This document shows, in pieces, positions 35,965-44,979 of a stretch of 64,000 nucleotides of DNA; the first letter of the stretch is position 1; each line of letters opens with the position of its first letter. The stretch is from Sulfuricella denitrificans skB26 (GTDB lineage Bacteria > Pseudomonadota > Gammaproteobacteria > Burkholderiales > Sulfuricellaceae), in contig NC_022357.1 of NCBI RefSeq assembly GCF_000297055.2, positions 2,696,501-2,760,500 on the forward strand, in the 5' to 3' direction. The notes beneath the pieces were generated by a model. That model made no database searches and was not told where the DNA came from. It saw only the letters and a list, made by a program, of their open reading frames with translations. Made by a program: the position numbers and the translations under genes.

Positions 35965-36429
35965 ATGTTTGATATTGTCCTGTATCAGCCCGAAATCCCG
36001 CCCAACACCGGCAACATCATCCGTCTCAGCGCCAACACCGGTTGTAGACTGCACTTGGTCAAACCGCTCGGATTTTCGCTGGAGGATAAACAGCTACAGC
36101 GCGCCGGACTGGACTACCATGAGTACGCCACAATAAAAATCCATGAGAATTGGACGGAGTGTCTGGGGCAGCTCAGCGGGAGGCGAATGTTTGCGCTTAC
36201 AACGAAGGGGAGTATGAGATACAGCGAGGTCGCTTTTCAGCGCGATGATGTATTCGTATTCGGCCCGGAAACAAGAGGACTACCGGTAGATGTCTTGGCA
36301 CAGTTCGATGAAAGCCGGCGTATCCGCCTGCCGATGCGGGCGGAAAGCCGCAGCCTGAACCTGTCCAACTCGGTCGCTGTGCTGGTGTTCGAAGCTTGGC
36401 GCCAGATCGGGTTCGAAGGCGGAGCGTGA
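35965..36429 (+). CDS. trmL: tRNA (cytidine/uridine-34 2'-O)-methyltransferase TrmL
   Basis: SPOUT-class methyltransferase acting on the wobble base of tRNA-Leu. 154 residues, the normal length. Family motifs seen are [20 protein letters not shown] at the start, [10 protein letters not shown] in the middle, and the C-terminal knot region [19 protein letters not shown]. It ends EGGA followed by TGA, which directly abuts the GTGCTGA heptamer array. Confidence 0.95.
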   Translation: MFDIVLYQPEIPPNTGNIIRLSANTGCRLHLVKPLGFSLEDKQLQRAGLDYHEYATIKIHENWTECLGQLSGRRMFALTTKGSMRYSEVAFQRDDVFVFGPETRGLPVDVLAQFDESRRIRLPMRAESRSLNLSNSVAVLVFEAWRQIGFEGGA

Positions 36430-36601
36430 GTGCTGAGTGCTGAGTGCTGAGTGCTGAGTGCTGAGTGCTGAGTGCTGAGTGCTGAGTGCTGAGTGCTGAG
36501 TGCTGAGTGCTGAGTGCTGAGTGCTGAGTGCTGAGTGCTGAGTGCTGAGTGCTGAGTGCTGAGTGCTGAGTGCTGAGTGCTGAGTGCTGAGTGCTGAGTG
36601 C
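36430..36601. repeat. Heptamer tandem array (GTGCTGA), about 24.5 perfect copies
   Basis: 172 bases of uninterrupted GTGCTGA begin immediately after the trmL stop. No copy differs, which suggests recent expansion. The bases after it (36602-36665) hold degenerate versions, including ACTCGGCACTG and a doubled CTCAGGA, partly inverted with respect to the array. Because seven is not a multiple of three, the minus strand is open and would spell a seven-residue HSALSTQ repeat; I do not regard that as a gene. Confidence 0.97.
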
Positions 36602-36665
36602 AAAAATTTTACTCTAGACTTTCAACTCGGCACTGTCTTTTTACTCAGGACTCAGGACTATCTTT

Positions 36666-37649
36666 TCATTCCGCCTTGGGTTCACGGTTAAGCAAAGCCT
36701 CCACCGCCTTGCCGGGAGGCATCCCCTCGAACAGCACCTGACACACCGCTTGGGTGATCGGCATTTCCACATTCATGCTTTCTGCCAGACGCAACACTTC
36801 GCGCGCGCTATGTACGCCCTCGGCGATATGCCCCAGTTCAGCCAGAATCGTATCGAGCGTCTGCCCCTGAGCAAGACGCAAGCCCACAGTACGGTTGCGC
36901 GACAGGTCGCCGGTGCAGGTCAGGATCAGGTCTCCCGCGCCGGTCAGCCCCATGAAGGTTTCCGGCCGGCCGCCCATGGCCACACCGAGCCGACCAATTT
37001 CTGCCAGCCCACGGGTAATCAAGGCGGCGCGCGCGTTGTAACCGTAACCCATGCCATCGGAGATTCCGGCTGCGATCGCCATGACGTTCTTGACTGCGCC
37101 GCCAACTTCGACCCCGACCACATCCGGGCTTGAATAAACCCGCAGTCTGGGGCTGTGCAACTCCAGCGCCATGACGTGAGCAAAGGACTCGTCGCGGGAC
37201 GCCAGAGTAAGTGCCGTCGGCAACCCCCTGGCCACCTCCAGGGCAAAGCTCGGCCCGGACAGTGCACCACATTGCGCCTTGTCGCCCAACTCCTCCGCCA
37301 CCACTTGGTGCGGCAACTTGGCTGTTCCCGCTTCGAAGCCCTTACATGCCCAGACCAGCGGCATTTTTGCGCCCAGTTCGGCCATCTGCCTCACTACCTG
37401 CCTGAAGCCTGCAGTGGGCACGACTACCAAGGCCAGATCAGCCTGATCGAGCGCCTGCTCCAGTTTCAGCTCGATCTGCTGGGCATCGGGAAAGGGAAGT
37501 CCTGGCAGATAGCGCCGATTCGTACGCTCTTCCGACATCTCGGTAAACTGAGCCGGATTACGTGTCCACAGGTGCACCTCATGGCGTGCTGCGAGACTGA
37601 TGGCCAGTGCCGTTCCCCACGCGCCGGCACCCAGCACGGCGATCTTCAT
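36666..37649 (-). CDS. gpsA: NAD(P)-dependent glycerol-3-phosphate dehydrogenase
   Basis: Makes sn-glycerol 3-phosphate for phospholipids. 327 residues with the Rossmann motif [24 protein letters not shown], the catalytic Lys region [18 protein letters not shown], and [12 protein letters not shown]. The ATG at 37649 with GGGG upstream is chosen over a TTG three codons earlier. It overlaps the SH3-protein gene by four bases and ends the long same-strand series. Confidence 0.96.
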   Translation of the reverse strand: MKIAVLGAGAWGTALAISLAARHEVHLWTRNPAQFTEMSEERTNRRYLPGLPFPDAQQIELKLEQALDQADLALVVVPTAGFRQVVRQMAELGAKMPLVWACKGFEAGTAKLPHQVVAEELGDKAQCGALSGPSFALEVARGLPTALTLASRDESFAHVMALELHSPRLRVYSSPDVVGVEVGGAVKNVMAIAAGISDGMGYGYNARAALITRGLAEIGRLGVAMGGRPETFMGLTGAGDLILTCTGDLSRNRTVGLRLAQGQTLDTILAELGHIAEGVHSAREVLRLAESMNVEMPITQAVCQVLFEGMPPGKAVEALLNREPKAE

Positions 37650-38116
37650 GAGCCCCAAACCTGACTAGCCATGATGAAGCCGACCTGGCCGTCGCGGTGG
37701 CGTACTTTCAGCCAGCCGGTTGAACCGTGCTCAACCAGTTCCAACGCGACGTCGCGCTCTGCCTGAAAAGCCAGCGGCGCATTAAGGTCTGCAGCCTGGC
37801 GGACGTCGGCACGAGCTACCGTCACCACCACCATGCGCACATCCTTCAGATTTTTCTTCTCGACCCAGGCCAGTTCGCCGGCACTATCTCGCACCTTGGC
37901 CCACTGATCGAGGTTGACGATAATTTCAACCGGATAATATTTGCCGACCACGAACAGACGCTTGGCCTGCGTCGAGGGGGCATCGTACAGAATGGCGCGC
38001 TCCGAGCCGATGGAACGATAGTCCAGCGCCTGAACCGCGCCTGTAGCGGAAAAAAGCAGCAGGCCCAACCCGATGAGGCGAAATAACCTCCTCAACGTCT
38101 GGACCCTGCCCATCAC
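37646..38116 (-). CDS. Secreted SH3-domain protein
   Basis: 156 residues with a signal peptide (cleavage near AVQALD) and two bacterial SH3-like repeats ([20 protein letters not shown] and [17 protein letters not shown]). Such domains often bind cell wall or protein partners in the periplasm. It overlaps gpsA by four bases and follows secB by five, so it is likely co-transcribed. Precise function is unknown. Confidence 0.78.
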   Translation of the reverse strand: MMGRVQTLRRLFRLIGLGLLLFSATGAVQALDYRSIGSERAILYDAPSTQAKRLFVVGKYYPVEIIVNLDQWAKVRDSAGELAWVEKKNLKDVRMVVVTVARADVRQAADLNAPLAFQAERDVALELVEHGSTGWLKVRHRDGQVGFIMASQVWGS

Positions 38117-38121
38117 AACGA

Positions 38122-38586
38122 TCAGTGTGTCGTTGCTGCAGCAGCAGCTTCCGGTTGCTCTGTGCGCTGCTGCTGGTACATCAACTCGAAATTAACCGGA
38201 TTCAGCAGTACCGGAGGGAATCCGGCGCGCGACACCATGTCTGAAATCGTCTCGCGTACGTAGGGGAACAGGATGTTCGGGCAGGTGATCCCGAGGATCG
38301 GCTCCAGGTCAGCCTCAGGAATATTGCGTATCTGGAAAATCCCGGCCTGCGCGACTTCCACCAGAAACAGAGTCTTGTCCTCGGCCAGTTTGGCGGTAAC
38401 AGTGACTGTCAGCACGATTTCATAGACGCCTTCATCCACTTTCCCTCCCTGATTGTGCAACTGCACATCAATCTGCGGGGTTTCGCGCAGCATGAAAACT
38501 TTCGGCGCGTGAGGAATTTCCAGGGACAAATCCTTGACGTAAATTTTTTCGATGGAAAAAGTCGGTTGTTGTTGTTCGTCGCTCAT
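38122..38586 (-). CDS. secB: Protein-export chaperone SecB
   Basis: 154 residues, the usual length. It has FSIEKIYVKDLSLEIPHAP, the LFLVEVAQAGIF strand and the C-terminal ITCPNILFPYVRETISDMV segment typical of SecB. It keeps precursors unfolded for SecA. It lies just after trxC, in a secB-grxC-rhodanese neighbourhood common in proteobacteria. Confidence 0.97.
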   Translation of the reverse strand: MSDEQQQPTFSIEKIYVKDLSLEIPHAPKVFMLRETPQIDVQLHNQGGKVDEGVYEIVLTVTVTAKLAEDKTLFLVEVAQAGIFQIRNIPEADLEPILGITCPNILFPYVRETISDMVSRAGFPPVLLNPVNFELMYQQQRTEQPEAAAAATTH

Positions 38587-38633
38587 GAAGATCCCTAACT
38601 AATAATTAAATAAAGAATTCCAGCTCATCCAAA

Positions 38634-39053
38634 TCAATGTCGCATCAACCAGCTTTTCAAATTCGCAGCATCGAGAGCCCCGGCAACCCGGTCTACTTCA
38701 ACCCCATTCTTGAACAGTGCCAGGGTGGGAATACTGCGAATGCCGAACTGCTGCGCCAGGGCTTGCTCCTGTTCGGTATTGACCTTGGCGAAGCGCACTC
38801 TGGTTTTCATCTCGGCAGCTGCTTGAGCAAATACCGGTGCCATCATTTTACATGGCCCACACCACGACGCCCAGAAATCCACCAAAACCGGCAACTCGTT
38901 CCTGGCAATAAACGGTCCGAAACTGCTGGCTGCCAACTCGATCGGTGCACCATCGAGAAGGGCTGCGCCGCATTTTCCACATTTCGGACTCTGCTCCAGG
39001 CGCTCATCCGGCACCCGGTTTGTGGCGAGGCATTTGGGGCAGACGATATTCAT
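38634..39053 (-). CDS. trxC: Thioredoxin 2 (TrxC)
   Basis: 139 residues with an N-terminal zinc-binding module (CPKC ... CGKC) and a thioredoxin domain with active site WASWCGPCKMM. Reduces protein disulfides in the cytoplasm. It lies between secB and grxC, so two thiol reductants and a sulfurtransferase are encoded side by side. Confidence 0.95.
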   Translation of the reverse strand: MNIVCPKCLATNRVPDERLEQSPKCGKCGAALLDGAPIELAASSFGPFIARNELPVLVDFWASWCGPCKMMAPVFAQAAAEMKTRVRFAKVNTEQEQALAQQFGIRSIPTLALFKNGVEVDRVAGALDAANLKSWLMRH

Positions 39054-39071
39054 CGTGGTTCAGACCCAGTG

Positions 39072-39335
39072 TCACTCAGCCAGCAGGGGAGCCAGACCAC
39101 CGCCTTGATCGAGCTCGGAGAGGTCGTCAAAGCCACCCACATGGGTGCTGCCGATATAAATTTGAGGCACTGTACGGCGACCGGTTTTTGCGATCATCTC
39201 GCCCATCTGGGCAGGATCGAGATCGACGCGAATCTTGTTGATTTCCTTCACGCCCTTAGCCGTCAACAACTTTTCCGCCATCGTGCAATAAGGGCACACA
39301 GCGGTGCAATACATGGTTACGTTCGCCATTTTCAT
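39072..39335 (-). CDS. grxC: Glutaredoxin 3
   Basis: 87 residues with dithiol active site CPYC near residue 15 (TAVCPYCTMAEKLL), TVPQIYIG with the cis-Pro loop, and the glutathione-binding GGFDDL. It overlaps the rhodanese gene by four bases, so the two are probably coupled. Confidence 0.95.
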   Translation of the reverse strand: MKMANVTMYCTAVCPYCTMAEKLLTAKGVKEINKIRVDLDPAQMGEMIAKTGRRTVPQIYIGSTHVGGFDDLSELDQGGGLAPLLAE

Positions 39336-39745
39336 TTCTCCATCGGCATATTTGCCCGTTCCCAGGCGGAAATTCCACCTGCCAGATTGTACACTTGCTC
39401 AAAACCGTTCTTGCGCAGTACGCTGCATGCACGGCCGGAGCGCATCCCGCTACGGCAGATGGCGATGACCGGGCGATTCTTGTACTTTTGCAGCTCCGCA
39501 TGCTTGGCCAGCTGGCCGAGCGGAACATGCACCGAATGCGGAATATGCCCGGAGTAGAATTCGCTGTCTTCGCGCACATCCAGCACCACCGCATTCTGAT
39601 GGTTAATCAACTGTGTCGCCTCCAGAGTTCCGACCGCCTTGATGCCGGAAATGCGGCTATTGATCAACGGCCACAGCAGCATCAATCCGCTAACCAGAAC
39701 CAGCATGACGATCGCGAAATTATTCTGTATGAATTGCACCCACAT
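39332..39745 (-). CDS. Membrane-anchored rhodanese-like protein
   Basis: 137 residues starting MWVQFIQNNFAIVMLVLVSG, a single N-terminal membrane helix, then a rhodanese domain with active-site loop CRSGMRSGRA. The chosen ATG has AAGGAG very close upstream. The frame continues 40 codons further back without a better site. Rhodaneses move sulfane sulfur; next to grxC and a DUF2892 protein and downstream of a SqrR-like repressor this suggests persulfide handling. Confidence 0.88.
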   Translation of the reverse strand: MWVQFIQNNFAIVMLVLVSGLMLLWPLINSRISGIKAVGTLEATQLINHQNAVVLDVREDSEFYSGHIPHSVHVPLGQLAKHAELQKYKNRPVIAICRSGMRSGRACSVLRKNGFEQVYNLAGGISAWERANMPMEK

Positions 39746-39804
39746 GCTCCTTGCGTTTTTGCGTCTGAAAGCTGAGAAGTTTACCAGCAAAAACCTATCG
39801 GCGT

Positions 39805-40023
39805 TCAGCAGGATGCGCAGTCTTCCTTGAAGCCGAACTTCTTTAGGATAGCCACCAGCGGGCAAAGGTTGGTAAATCCGCTCTGGAAGAGATTGGCACC
39901 GACGAAGGCGGTGAACCAGAGGAAATTGGCGTTGATGAAAATCGGGCTACCGGAAACACCCAGGCCGAGCGACAGCAGCACAAAAAAACCGGCGACGATA
40001 CGAACGATACGGTTGATGGTCAT
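39805..40023 (-). CDS. DUF2892 (YgaP-like) membrane protein
   Basis: 72 residues with two membrane helices and the family pattern MTINRIVRIVAGFFVLLSLG ... NLFQSGFTNLCPL, ending in Cys-containing FKEDCASC. In YgaP-type proteins this module is fused to a rhodanese; here a rhodanese gene follows 59 bases later. The free Cys residues make it a possible persulfide carrier in the membrane, which is inference. Confidence 0.82.
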   Translation of the reverse strand: MTINRIVRIVAGFFVLLSLGLGVSGSPIFINANFLWFTAFVGANLFQSGFTNLCPLVAILKKFGFKEDCASC

Positions 40024-40083
40024 AATTCACTTCTCCTTACAAGTTACAAATAAAAAACTTTAACAATGAGCATAGCGAAAAAA

Positions 40084-43000
40084 TCACGCATGCTTGCGGT
40101 AGTTGACTGCGTAATACAGCACCGGAATCACCCCCAGAGTCAGCACCGTGGAAACGAAAATACCGAAAACCAGCGAAATAGCCAGGCCGTTGAAAATCGG
40201 ATCGTCCAGGATGAACAGCGCGCCAAGCATGGCCGCCAGACCGGTGAGCACGATCGGCTTGGCGCGTGTACTAGCTGAACGAATCACGGCTTCCTGAAAC
40301 ACCATGCCTTCTGCCACTTGCTGATTGACGAAATCCACCAGCAGGATGGAATTGCGCACGATGATGCCAGCCAGTGCGATCATGCCGATCATGCTGGTTG
40401 CGGTGAACTGGCTGCCGAGCAAAGCGTGGCCGGGCATCACGCCAATGATGGTAAGCGGGATCGGCGCCATGATCACGAGCGGCACCAGGTACGACTTGAA
40501 CTGCGCCACCACCAGCAAGTAAATCAATACCAACCCGACAGCGTAGGCGATGCCCATGTCGCGGAAGGTCTCGTAGGTGACCTGCCATTCCCCGTCCCAC
40601 TTGATACTGTAGCCGGCGTAATGGTCGTCCGGCTGCCGGATGAAATAGTCGCCCAGAGTCCCGCCTTCGGCCAGTTTCATCCCGGCGATCGCAGAACGTA
40701 TAGAGAACATGCCATAGAGCGGGCTATCCAGCTTGCCGGCCATGTCGCCGACGACGAACACCACCGGCAATAAATCCTTGTGATAAATGGATTTCTCGCG
40801 TGCGAGTTGCGCCACGCTGACCAGCTCCGACAGCGGCACCAGTGTGCCATCCTGCGCCCGCACGGTGAGCTTGAGCAACTCGTCCAGGCTGCTTTGCCGC
40901 TCGGGCGCCAGCGTCACGCGCACCGGCACCTCGAACTTGGACTCGCCTTCATGCATCGGGGTCACATCCTCGCCGGACAGCCCCATGCGCATCACCGCCA
41001 CTACGTCCCTCTGCGCCACGCCCATCAACGCTGCCTTGCCTTGCAGGACACGCAGGACGAACTTGTTCGTGTTCTCCTCGATGGTGTCATCGATTGCCAC
41101 GATATCGGGAGTTTTAGCGAACTGTGCGCGCACCTGCTTCGCCACCTGCATCTGCCCTTCATAGTCCGGCCCGTAAACTTCAGCAACGATCGGTGACATC
41201 ACTGGCGGGCCCGGCGGCACTTCCACCACTTTAACCTTGGCCTGATGCCGGGCAGCGATACGCTCGATTTCGGGACGCACACCCGTCGCGATTTCATGGC
41301 TCTTGCGGTCGCGGTGGTGCTTGTCTACCAGATTCACCTGTATATCACCCATTTCACTGCCACTGCGCAGGTAATACTGGCGCACCAGGCCGTTGAAATT
41401 AATCGGCGAGGCTGTACCGACATACGCTTCGTAGTCGGTCACCTCCGGCACAGTAGACAAATAGCCCCCGATTTCGCGCATCGCCCTCGCGGTCTGCTCC
41501 AGCGGAGTACCCGCCGGCATGTCCACCACCACCTGGAATTCGGATTTGTTGTCGAACGGCAGCATTTTCATGATCACGATCTTGAATACCGCCAGCAGGA
41601 TCGCAAAAACGATCATTCCGATGATCGCCAGCCAGAGCTTCCTGCGGTTCCTCTTGCCCTGCTCGCGATTGAGGAAGGGCGTCAGGCGCGCGCTGAAGAA
41701 ACCAAACAGCCGGCTCTCTGCGCCGAGTTCGCTATGGCTTGGCGCGTCATGCTTGTGTGCCAGGAGCTTGAGCGCCAGCCAGGGCGTCACAGTAAAGGCG
41801 ATAGCGAGGGAAATCAGCATGCCAATACTGGCGTTGATCGGGATTGGGCTCATGTACGGCCCCATCAGGCCGGAGACGAAAGCCATCGGCAACAGCGCTG
41901 CGATCACGGTCAGGGTGGCGAGTATGGTTGGACCCCCGACTTCGTCCACCGCCTCTGGAATCACCTGAACCAGCGGTTTTCCGGGTTCGAGTTCGCGCCG
42001 GCGGTGGATATTTTCCATCACCACGATGGCATCGTCGACCAGGATACCGATGGAGAAGATCAGCGCGAACAGCGACACTCGGTTGAGGGTAAAGCCCCAC
42101 GCCCAGGAAGCGAACAATGTCGCCGCCAGGGTCAGGGTTACCGCCATGCCGACAATCAACGCCTCTCGCTTTCCCAGCGCCATCAGCACCAGCAGCACCA
42201 CGAAGGAGGTGGCGAAAATCAGCTTGCCGATCAATTTCTGCGCCTTGTCGTTGGCGGTTTCGCCATAGTTGCGCGTGACCGTGGCATGGACGCCGTCGGG
42301 GATGATGGTGCCGTACAGTTGGTCGACGCGTTTGATGACGCGCTCGGCGACTTCCACCGCATTCTCGCCCGGCTTTTTCGAGACCGCCAGGGTCACCGCT
42401 GGGAATTCGCCCTTGCCAGCAATCTTCTTGTCGGCCGATGCCGGACCGGTGCCTAGCCAGACATAACGACTGGGTTGATCGGGGCCGTCCTCCACTCGTG
42501 CCACGTCGGCCATGAATACTGGACGGCCCTCGGCAACGCCCACCACCAGTTGCTTGACGTCCGCGCTGCTGGACAGGAAGGTACCCGTCTGCACCAGCAC
42601 CTCACGATTATTCTTTACCAACGTGCCGGAAGGCTGGGAAGCATTGCTGACCTGAAGGGCATCGCGGATATCCTGGGCGGAAACACGGTAGGCATTCATC
42701 CGCTCGGCGTCCATGATCACCCGCACCACGCGGCTCGACCCGCCCAGGGTATTCACTTCGCGCGTCCCCTTGATCCGCTTCAGTTCTATTTCGGCGGCAT
42801 GAGCTACCTGCCGTAATTCATAGGCACCGCGGGTAGCATCTTCCGTCCACAAGGTAAGGCTGACGATAGGCACGTCATCGATGCCAACCGGTTTGATGAT
42901 CGGCTCGCCTACGCCGAGATTTGGAGAAACCCAGTCGCGATGCGACTGAACCGTGTCATAAAGGCGCACCAAAGCCTGAGTCCGATCCTCGCCCACCTTG

Positions 43001-43344
43001 TACTGCACGGTCAGCACCGCCATGCCGGGACGCGACACAGAGTAGATGTGCTCGATGCCGGTAATCAATGACAGCACCTGCTCGGCCGGTGTCGCCACCA
43101 GGCTCTCCACGTCCTTGGCGGAAGCGCCGGGGAAGGGAATAAACACGTTCGCCATGGTAACGTTGATCTGCGGCTCTTCCTCGCGCGGCGTCACCATAAC
43201 GGCAAACAGGCCGAGCAGAAAAGCGATGAGCGCGATCAGCGGCGTCATCTGCGACTGCAGGAAGGTTTTGGCAATACGGCCGGAAACACCCATATTCGGT
43301 GATGAGTTAGGGATGATGGGCGATGGAGGGGTGTCTTTACTCAT
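40084..43344 (-). CDS. RND-family efflux transporter permease
   Basis: AcrB-type inner-membrane pump, 1086 residues, about 12 helices with two large periplasmic loops. Helix 4 carries the proton-relay pair in GILVDDAIVVMENIHRR. The N-terminal segment FPGASAKDVESLVATPAEQ is typical. The substrate cannot be read from sequence. It lies 13 bases after the adaptor gene. No outer-membrane channel gene is present nearby, so a TolC encoded elsewhere would be used. Confidence 0.94.
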   Translation of the reverse strand: MSKDTPPSPIIPNSSPNMGVSGRIAKTFLQSQMTPLIALIAFLLGLFAVMVTPREEEPQINVTMANVFIPFPGASAKDVESLVATPAEQVLSLITGIEHIYSVSRPGMAVLTVQYKVGEDRTQALVRLYDTVQSHRDWVSPNLGVGEPIIKPVGIDDVPIVSLTLWTEDATRGAYELRQVAHAAEIELKRIKGTREVNTLGGSSRVVRVIMDAERMNAYRVSAQDIRDALQVSNASQPSGTLVKNNREVLVQTGTFLSSSADVKQLVVGVAEGRPVFMADVARVEDGPDQPSRYVWLGTGPASADKKIAGKGEFPAVTLAVSKKPGENAVEVAERVIKRVDQLYGTIIPDGVHATVTRNYGETANDKAQKLIGKLIFATSFVVLLVLMALGKREALIVGMAVTLTLAATLFASWAWGFTLNRVSLFALIFSIGILVDDAIVVMENIHRRRELEPGKPLVQVIPEAVDEVGGPTILATLTVIAALLPMAFVSGLMGPYMSPIPINASIGMLISLAIAFTVTPWLALKLLAHKHDAPSHSELGAESRLFGFFSARLTPFLNREQGKRNRRKLWLAIIGMIVFAILLAVFKIVIMKMLPFDNKSEFQVVVDMPAGTPLEQTARAMREIGGYLSTVPEVTDYEAYVGTASPINFNGLVRQYYLRSGSEMGDIQVNLVDKHHRDRKSHEIATGVRPEIERIAARHQAKVKVVEVPPGPPVMSPIVAEVYGPDYEGQMQVAKQVRAQFAKTPDIVAIDDTIEENTNKFVLRVLQGKAALMGVAQRDVVAVMRMGLSGEDVTPMHEGESKFEVPVRVTLAPERQSSLDELLKLTVRAQDGTLVPLSELVSVAQLAREKSIYHKDLLPVVFVVGDMAGKLDSPLYGMFSIRSAIAGMKLAEGGTLGDYFIRQPDDHYAGYSIKWDGEWQVTYETFRDMGIAYAVGLVLIYLLVVAQFKSYLVPLVIMAPIPLTIIGVMPGHALLGSQFTATSMIGMIALAGIIVRNSILLVDFVNQQVAEGMVFQEAVIRSASTRAKPIVLTGLAAMLGALFILDDPIFNGLAISLVFGIFVSTVLTLGVIPVLYYAVNYRKHA

Positions 43345-43357
43345 TGCCCAAACCCCG

Positions 43358-44383
43358 TCACTGCTTACCCTTCAAATAGATCCCCGCCTTGACCGGTTCC
43401 AGCGCCACCGTTTCAGCGGCAGAAAGTCCGGCCAGAACTTCGATCATGCTATCTGCCACCGGCTCACCCAGACGGATCTGGCGGAAGGTCACGCCACCTT
43501 TCGCGTCAACCACGTACACAGCGGTCACCTCGCTCCGTCGGATGATGGCCTGCGCAGGCACCAGCAGCTTCTTCGCCCGACCGATGGAAAAGTGAGCACG
43601 CGCAAACATGCCGGGGTAGACATTGCGGATATCTTCGGGCAGATCCAGGCGAACACGGGTAGTGTGGGTTCTCGCGTCGGCAGTGGGCAGGATGGTCATC
43701 GCTTTGGCCGTGATCCACTTATTGAAAGAGGGAAATTCTACCTGGGCGCGAGCGGCACTATTCACTTCCGCCAGCCTATACTGGGGAACACTCGCCACCA
43801 CACGCAAATCCTTGGGGTCGAAACCCGTCATTAGCGCCTTGCCGGGGCTCGCCATTTCTCCCAATTCGACATGACGGACCGCGACCACGCCGCTGTAAGG
43901 TGCCATCACCGCAGTGAAGCCCCTGGTAGTGGTGGCCTGACCGGCGCTCGCCTGGGCAGCTGCCAACTGCGCCTCGGCCGCCTTGTAGTCTGCCTGCGCC
44001 TTGTCGAGGGCGGCCTGGCTGATGAATTTCTGCGCCAACAACTGCTTGGTGCGCTCGTAGTGCTGGCGCGCATTCTGCAAATTGGCGCGCGCCTGGGCCA
44101 CTACAGCCTCGCTGCCGGCGACCGCCTGACGGACTTCGCTCTCATCAATACGAACCAGCACCTGGCCTTTTTTCACGGTTTCGCCGACATCGAAATTGAC
44201 TTCGACAATACGGCCGGAAATCTGAGCCGCCACAGTCGACTGCTTGACCGCCTCGACCAGTGCCTCGGCGGCGTAGGTCTGATCCACCTCACGGTACTCT
44301 ACCGTCGCAACAGCAAAAGGCAACGCCGCCTGAGCCAGCGGAGCCAGGAATATCCCCAACAGAATCCAGACAGTTTTAAGCAC
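43358..44383 (-). CDS. RND efflux periplasmic adaptor (membrane fusion protein)
   Basis: HlyD/AcrA-type adaptor, 341 residues: signal peptide (cleavage near LAQAA), lipoyl half-motifs (AAQISGRIVEVNFDVGETVKKGQVL and the second half TAVMAPYSGVV), a helical hairpin and a beta barrel. I choose the GTG at 44383 with GGGG six bases upstream; a TTG four codons earlier is possible. A seven-base inverted repeat lies about 23 bases upstream. Confidence 0.9.
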   Translation of the reverse strand: MLKTVWILLGIFLAPLAQAALPFAVATVEYREVDQTYAAEALVEAVKQSTVAAQISGRIVEVNFDVGETVKKGQVLVRIDESEVRQAVAGSEAVVAQARANLQNARQHYERTKQLLAQKFISQAALDKAQADYKAAEAQLAAAQASAGQATTTRGFTAVMAPYSGVVAVRHVELGEMASPGKALMTGFDPKDLRVVASVPQYRLAEVNSAARAQVEFPSFNKWITAKAMTILPTADARTHTTRVRLDLPEDIRNVYPGMFARAHFSIGRAKKLLVPAQAIIRRSEVTAVYVVDAKGGVTFRQIRLGEPVADSMIEVLAGLSAAETVALEPVKAGIYLKGKQ

Positions 44384-44405
44384 GCTCGACCCCAAAAAAA
44401 GAATT

Positions 44406-44423
44406 AGTATATGCTAATATACT
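44406..44423. promoter_or_regulatory. Candidate ArsR/SqrR operator before the RND genes
   Basis: AGTATAT-GCTA-ATATACT, perfect seven-base arms with a four-base spacer, 23 bases upstream of the adaptor start. AT-rich dyads of this kind are usual ArsR-family operators. A degenerate relative, AGTATAATGCGATTATTAGT, lies at 44901-44920 before the repressor gene itself. Confidence 0.6.
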
Positions 44424-44528
44424 TTATTATTCAAGCCGCTAAAGAGAACCTTTGGTGGGAGTACTGCGCAACACTCAGATGGATTCCACATGACATGGAA
44501 CCCGATACAATAGATTTGGTTATAGGCG

Positions 44529-44846
44529 TTACTTGGCGAAACCGCAAAAAACATCGCGCATCAGGCTGATCAATTTCAGCGTACGCGGATCGCCGACCCG
44601 GTAATACACTCGATTGGCATCCTTGCGTGTGCGCAACACGCCTTTGTCACGTAAAATCGCCAGATGCTGAGAAATATTGCTTTGGGATGTCCCCACGCTT
44701 TCAACAATATCCTGCACACTGACTTCCCTGTCACCCAGCACACACAGGATTTTCAGGCGCAGCGGATGCGACATGGCTTTCATGGCGCGAGACGCCTGCT
44801 CAATGTGCTCTTCCTTGTCGATCAATTCAACTGTATTAGATTCCAT
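44529..44846 (-). CDS. ArsR-family repressor, SqrR/BigR-like persulfide sensor
   Basis: 105-residue winged-helix protein: HPLRLKILCVLGD, recognition helix TSQSNISQHLAILRDKG, and wing LRTRKDANRVYYRV. Only two cysteines matter, C35 and C101, 66 residues apart. This is the spacing of the reactive pair in Rhodobacter SqrR (C41/C107) and Xylella BigR (C42/C108), which form a tetrasulfide link with persulfides. Metal-binding Cys boxes of ArsR/SmtB are absent. It sits upstream of the RND pair, DUF2892 and rhodanese genes in the same direction. Confidence 0.82.
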   Translation of the reverse strand: MESNTVELIDKEEHIEQASRAMKAMSHPLRLKILCVLGDREVSVQDIVESVGTSQSNISQHLAILRDKGVLRTRKDANRVYYRVGDPRTLKLISLMRDVFCGFAK

Positions 44847-44900
44847 CTGCTCGCCTTCGTTAAGCTATATTTCAGGATACTGAGGTAGATTAAGAATTTA

Positions 44901-44920
44901 AGTATAATGCGATTATTAGT
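44901..44920. promoter_or_regulatory. Possible second repressor operator upstream of the ArsR-type gene
   Basis: Imperfect dyad AGTATAATGCGATTATTAGT in the 133-base AT-rich divergent gap between the repressor gene and gpmI, related to the perfect dyad at 44406-44423. Autoregulation would explain it. Confidence 0.4.
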
Positions 44921-44979
44921 AAAATATAATAAAATTATGCTACTTCTTTAAAATTTAAAACGAGCCAGAGAATTTCAGT

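Noticed and set aside
36430-36601. Possible CRISPR array
   Set aside because: Unit is seven bases with no spacers; simple tandem repeat.
36280-36603. Minus-strand open frame with repeated HSALSTQ
   Set aside because: It exists only because the heptamer array lacks stops on that strand; no ribosome site, and it runs into trmL antisense.
41245-42456. 403-codon plus-strand frame over the RND permease
   Set aside because: Shadow frame with no recognisable domain; the permease is certain.
44529-44846. Metal-sensing ArsR/SmtB repressor
   Set aside because: No CxC metal box or C-terminal His/Asp site; the two cysteines fit the persulfide-sensing pair better.
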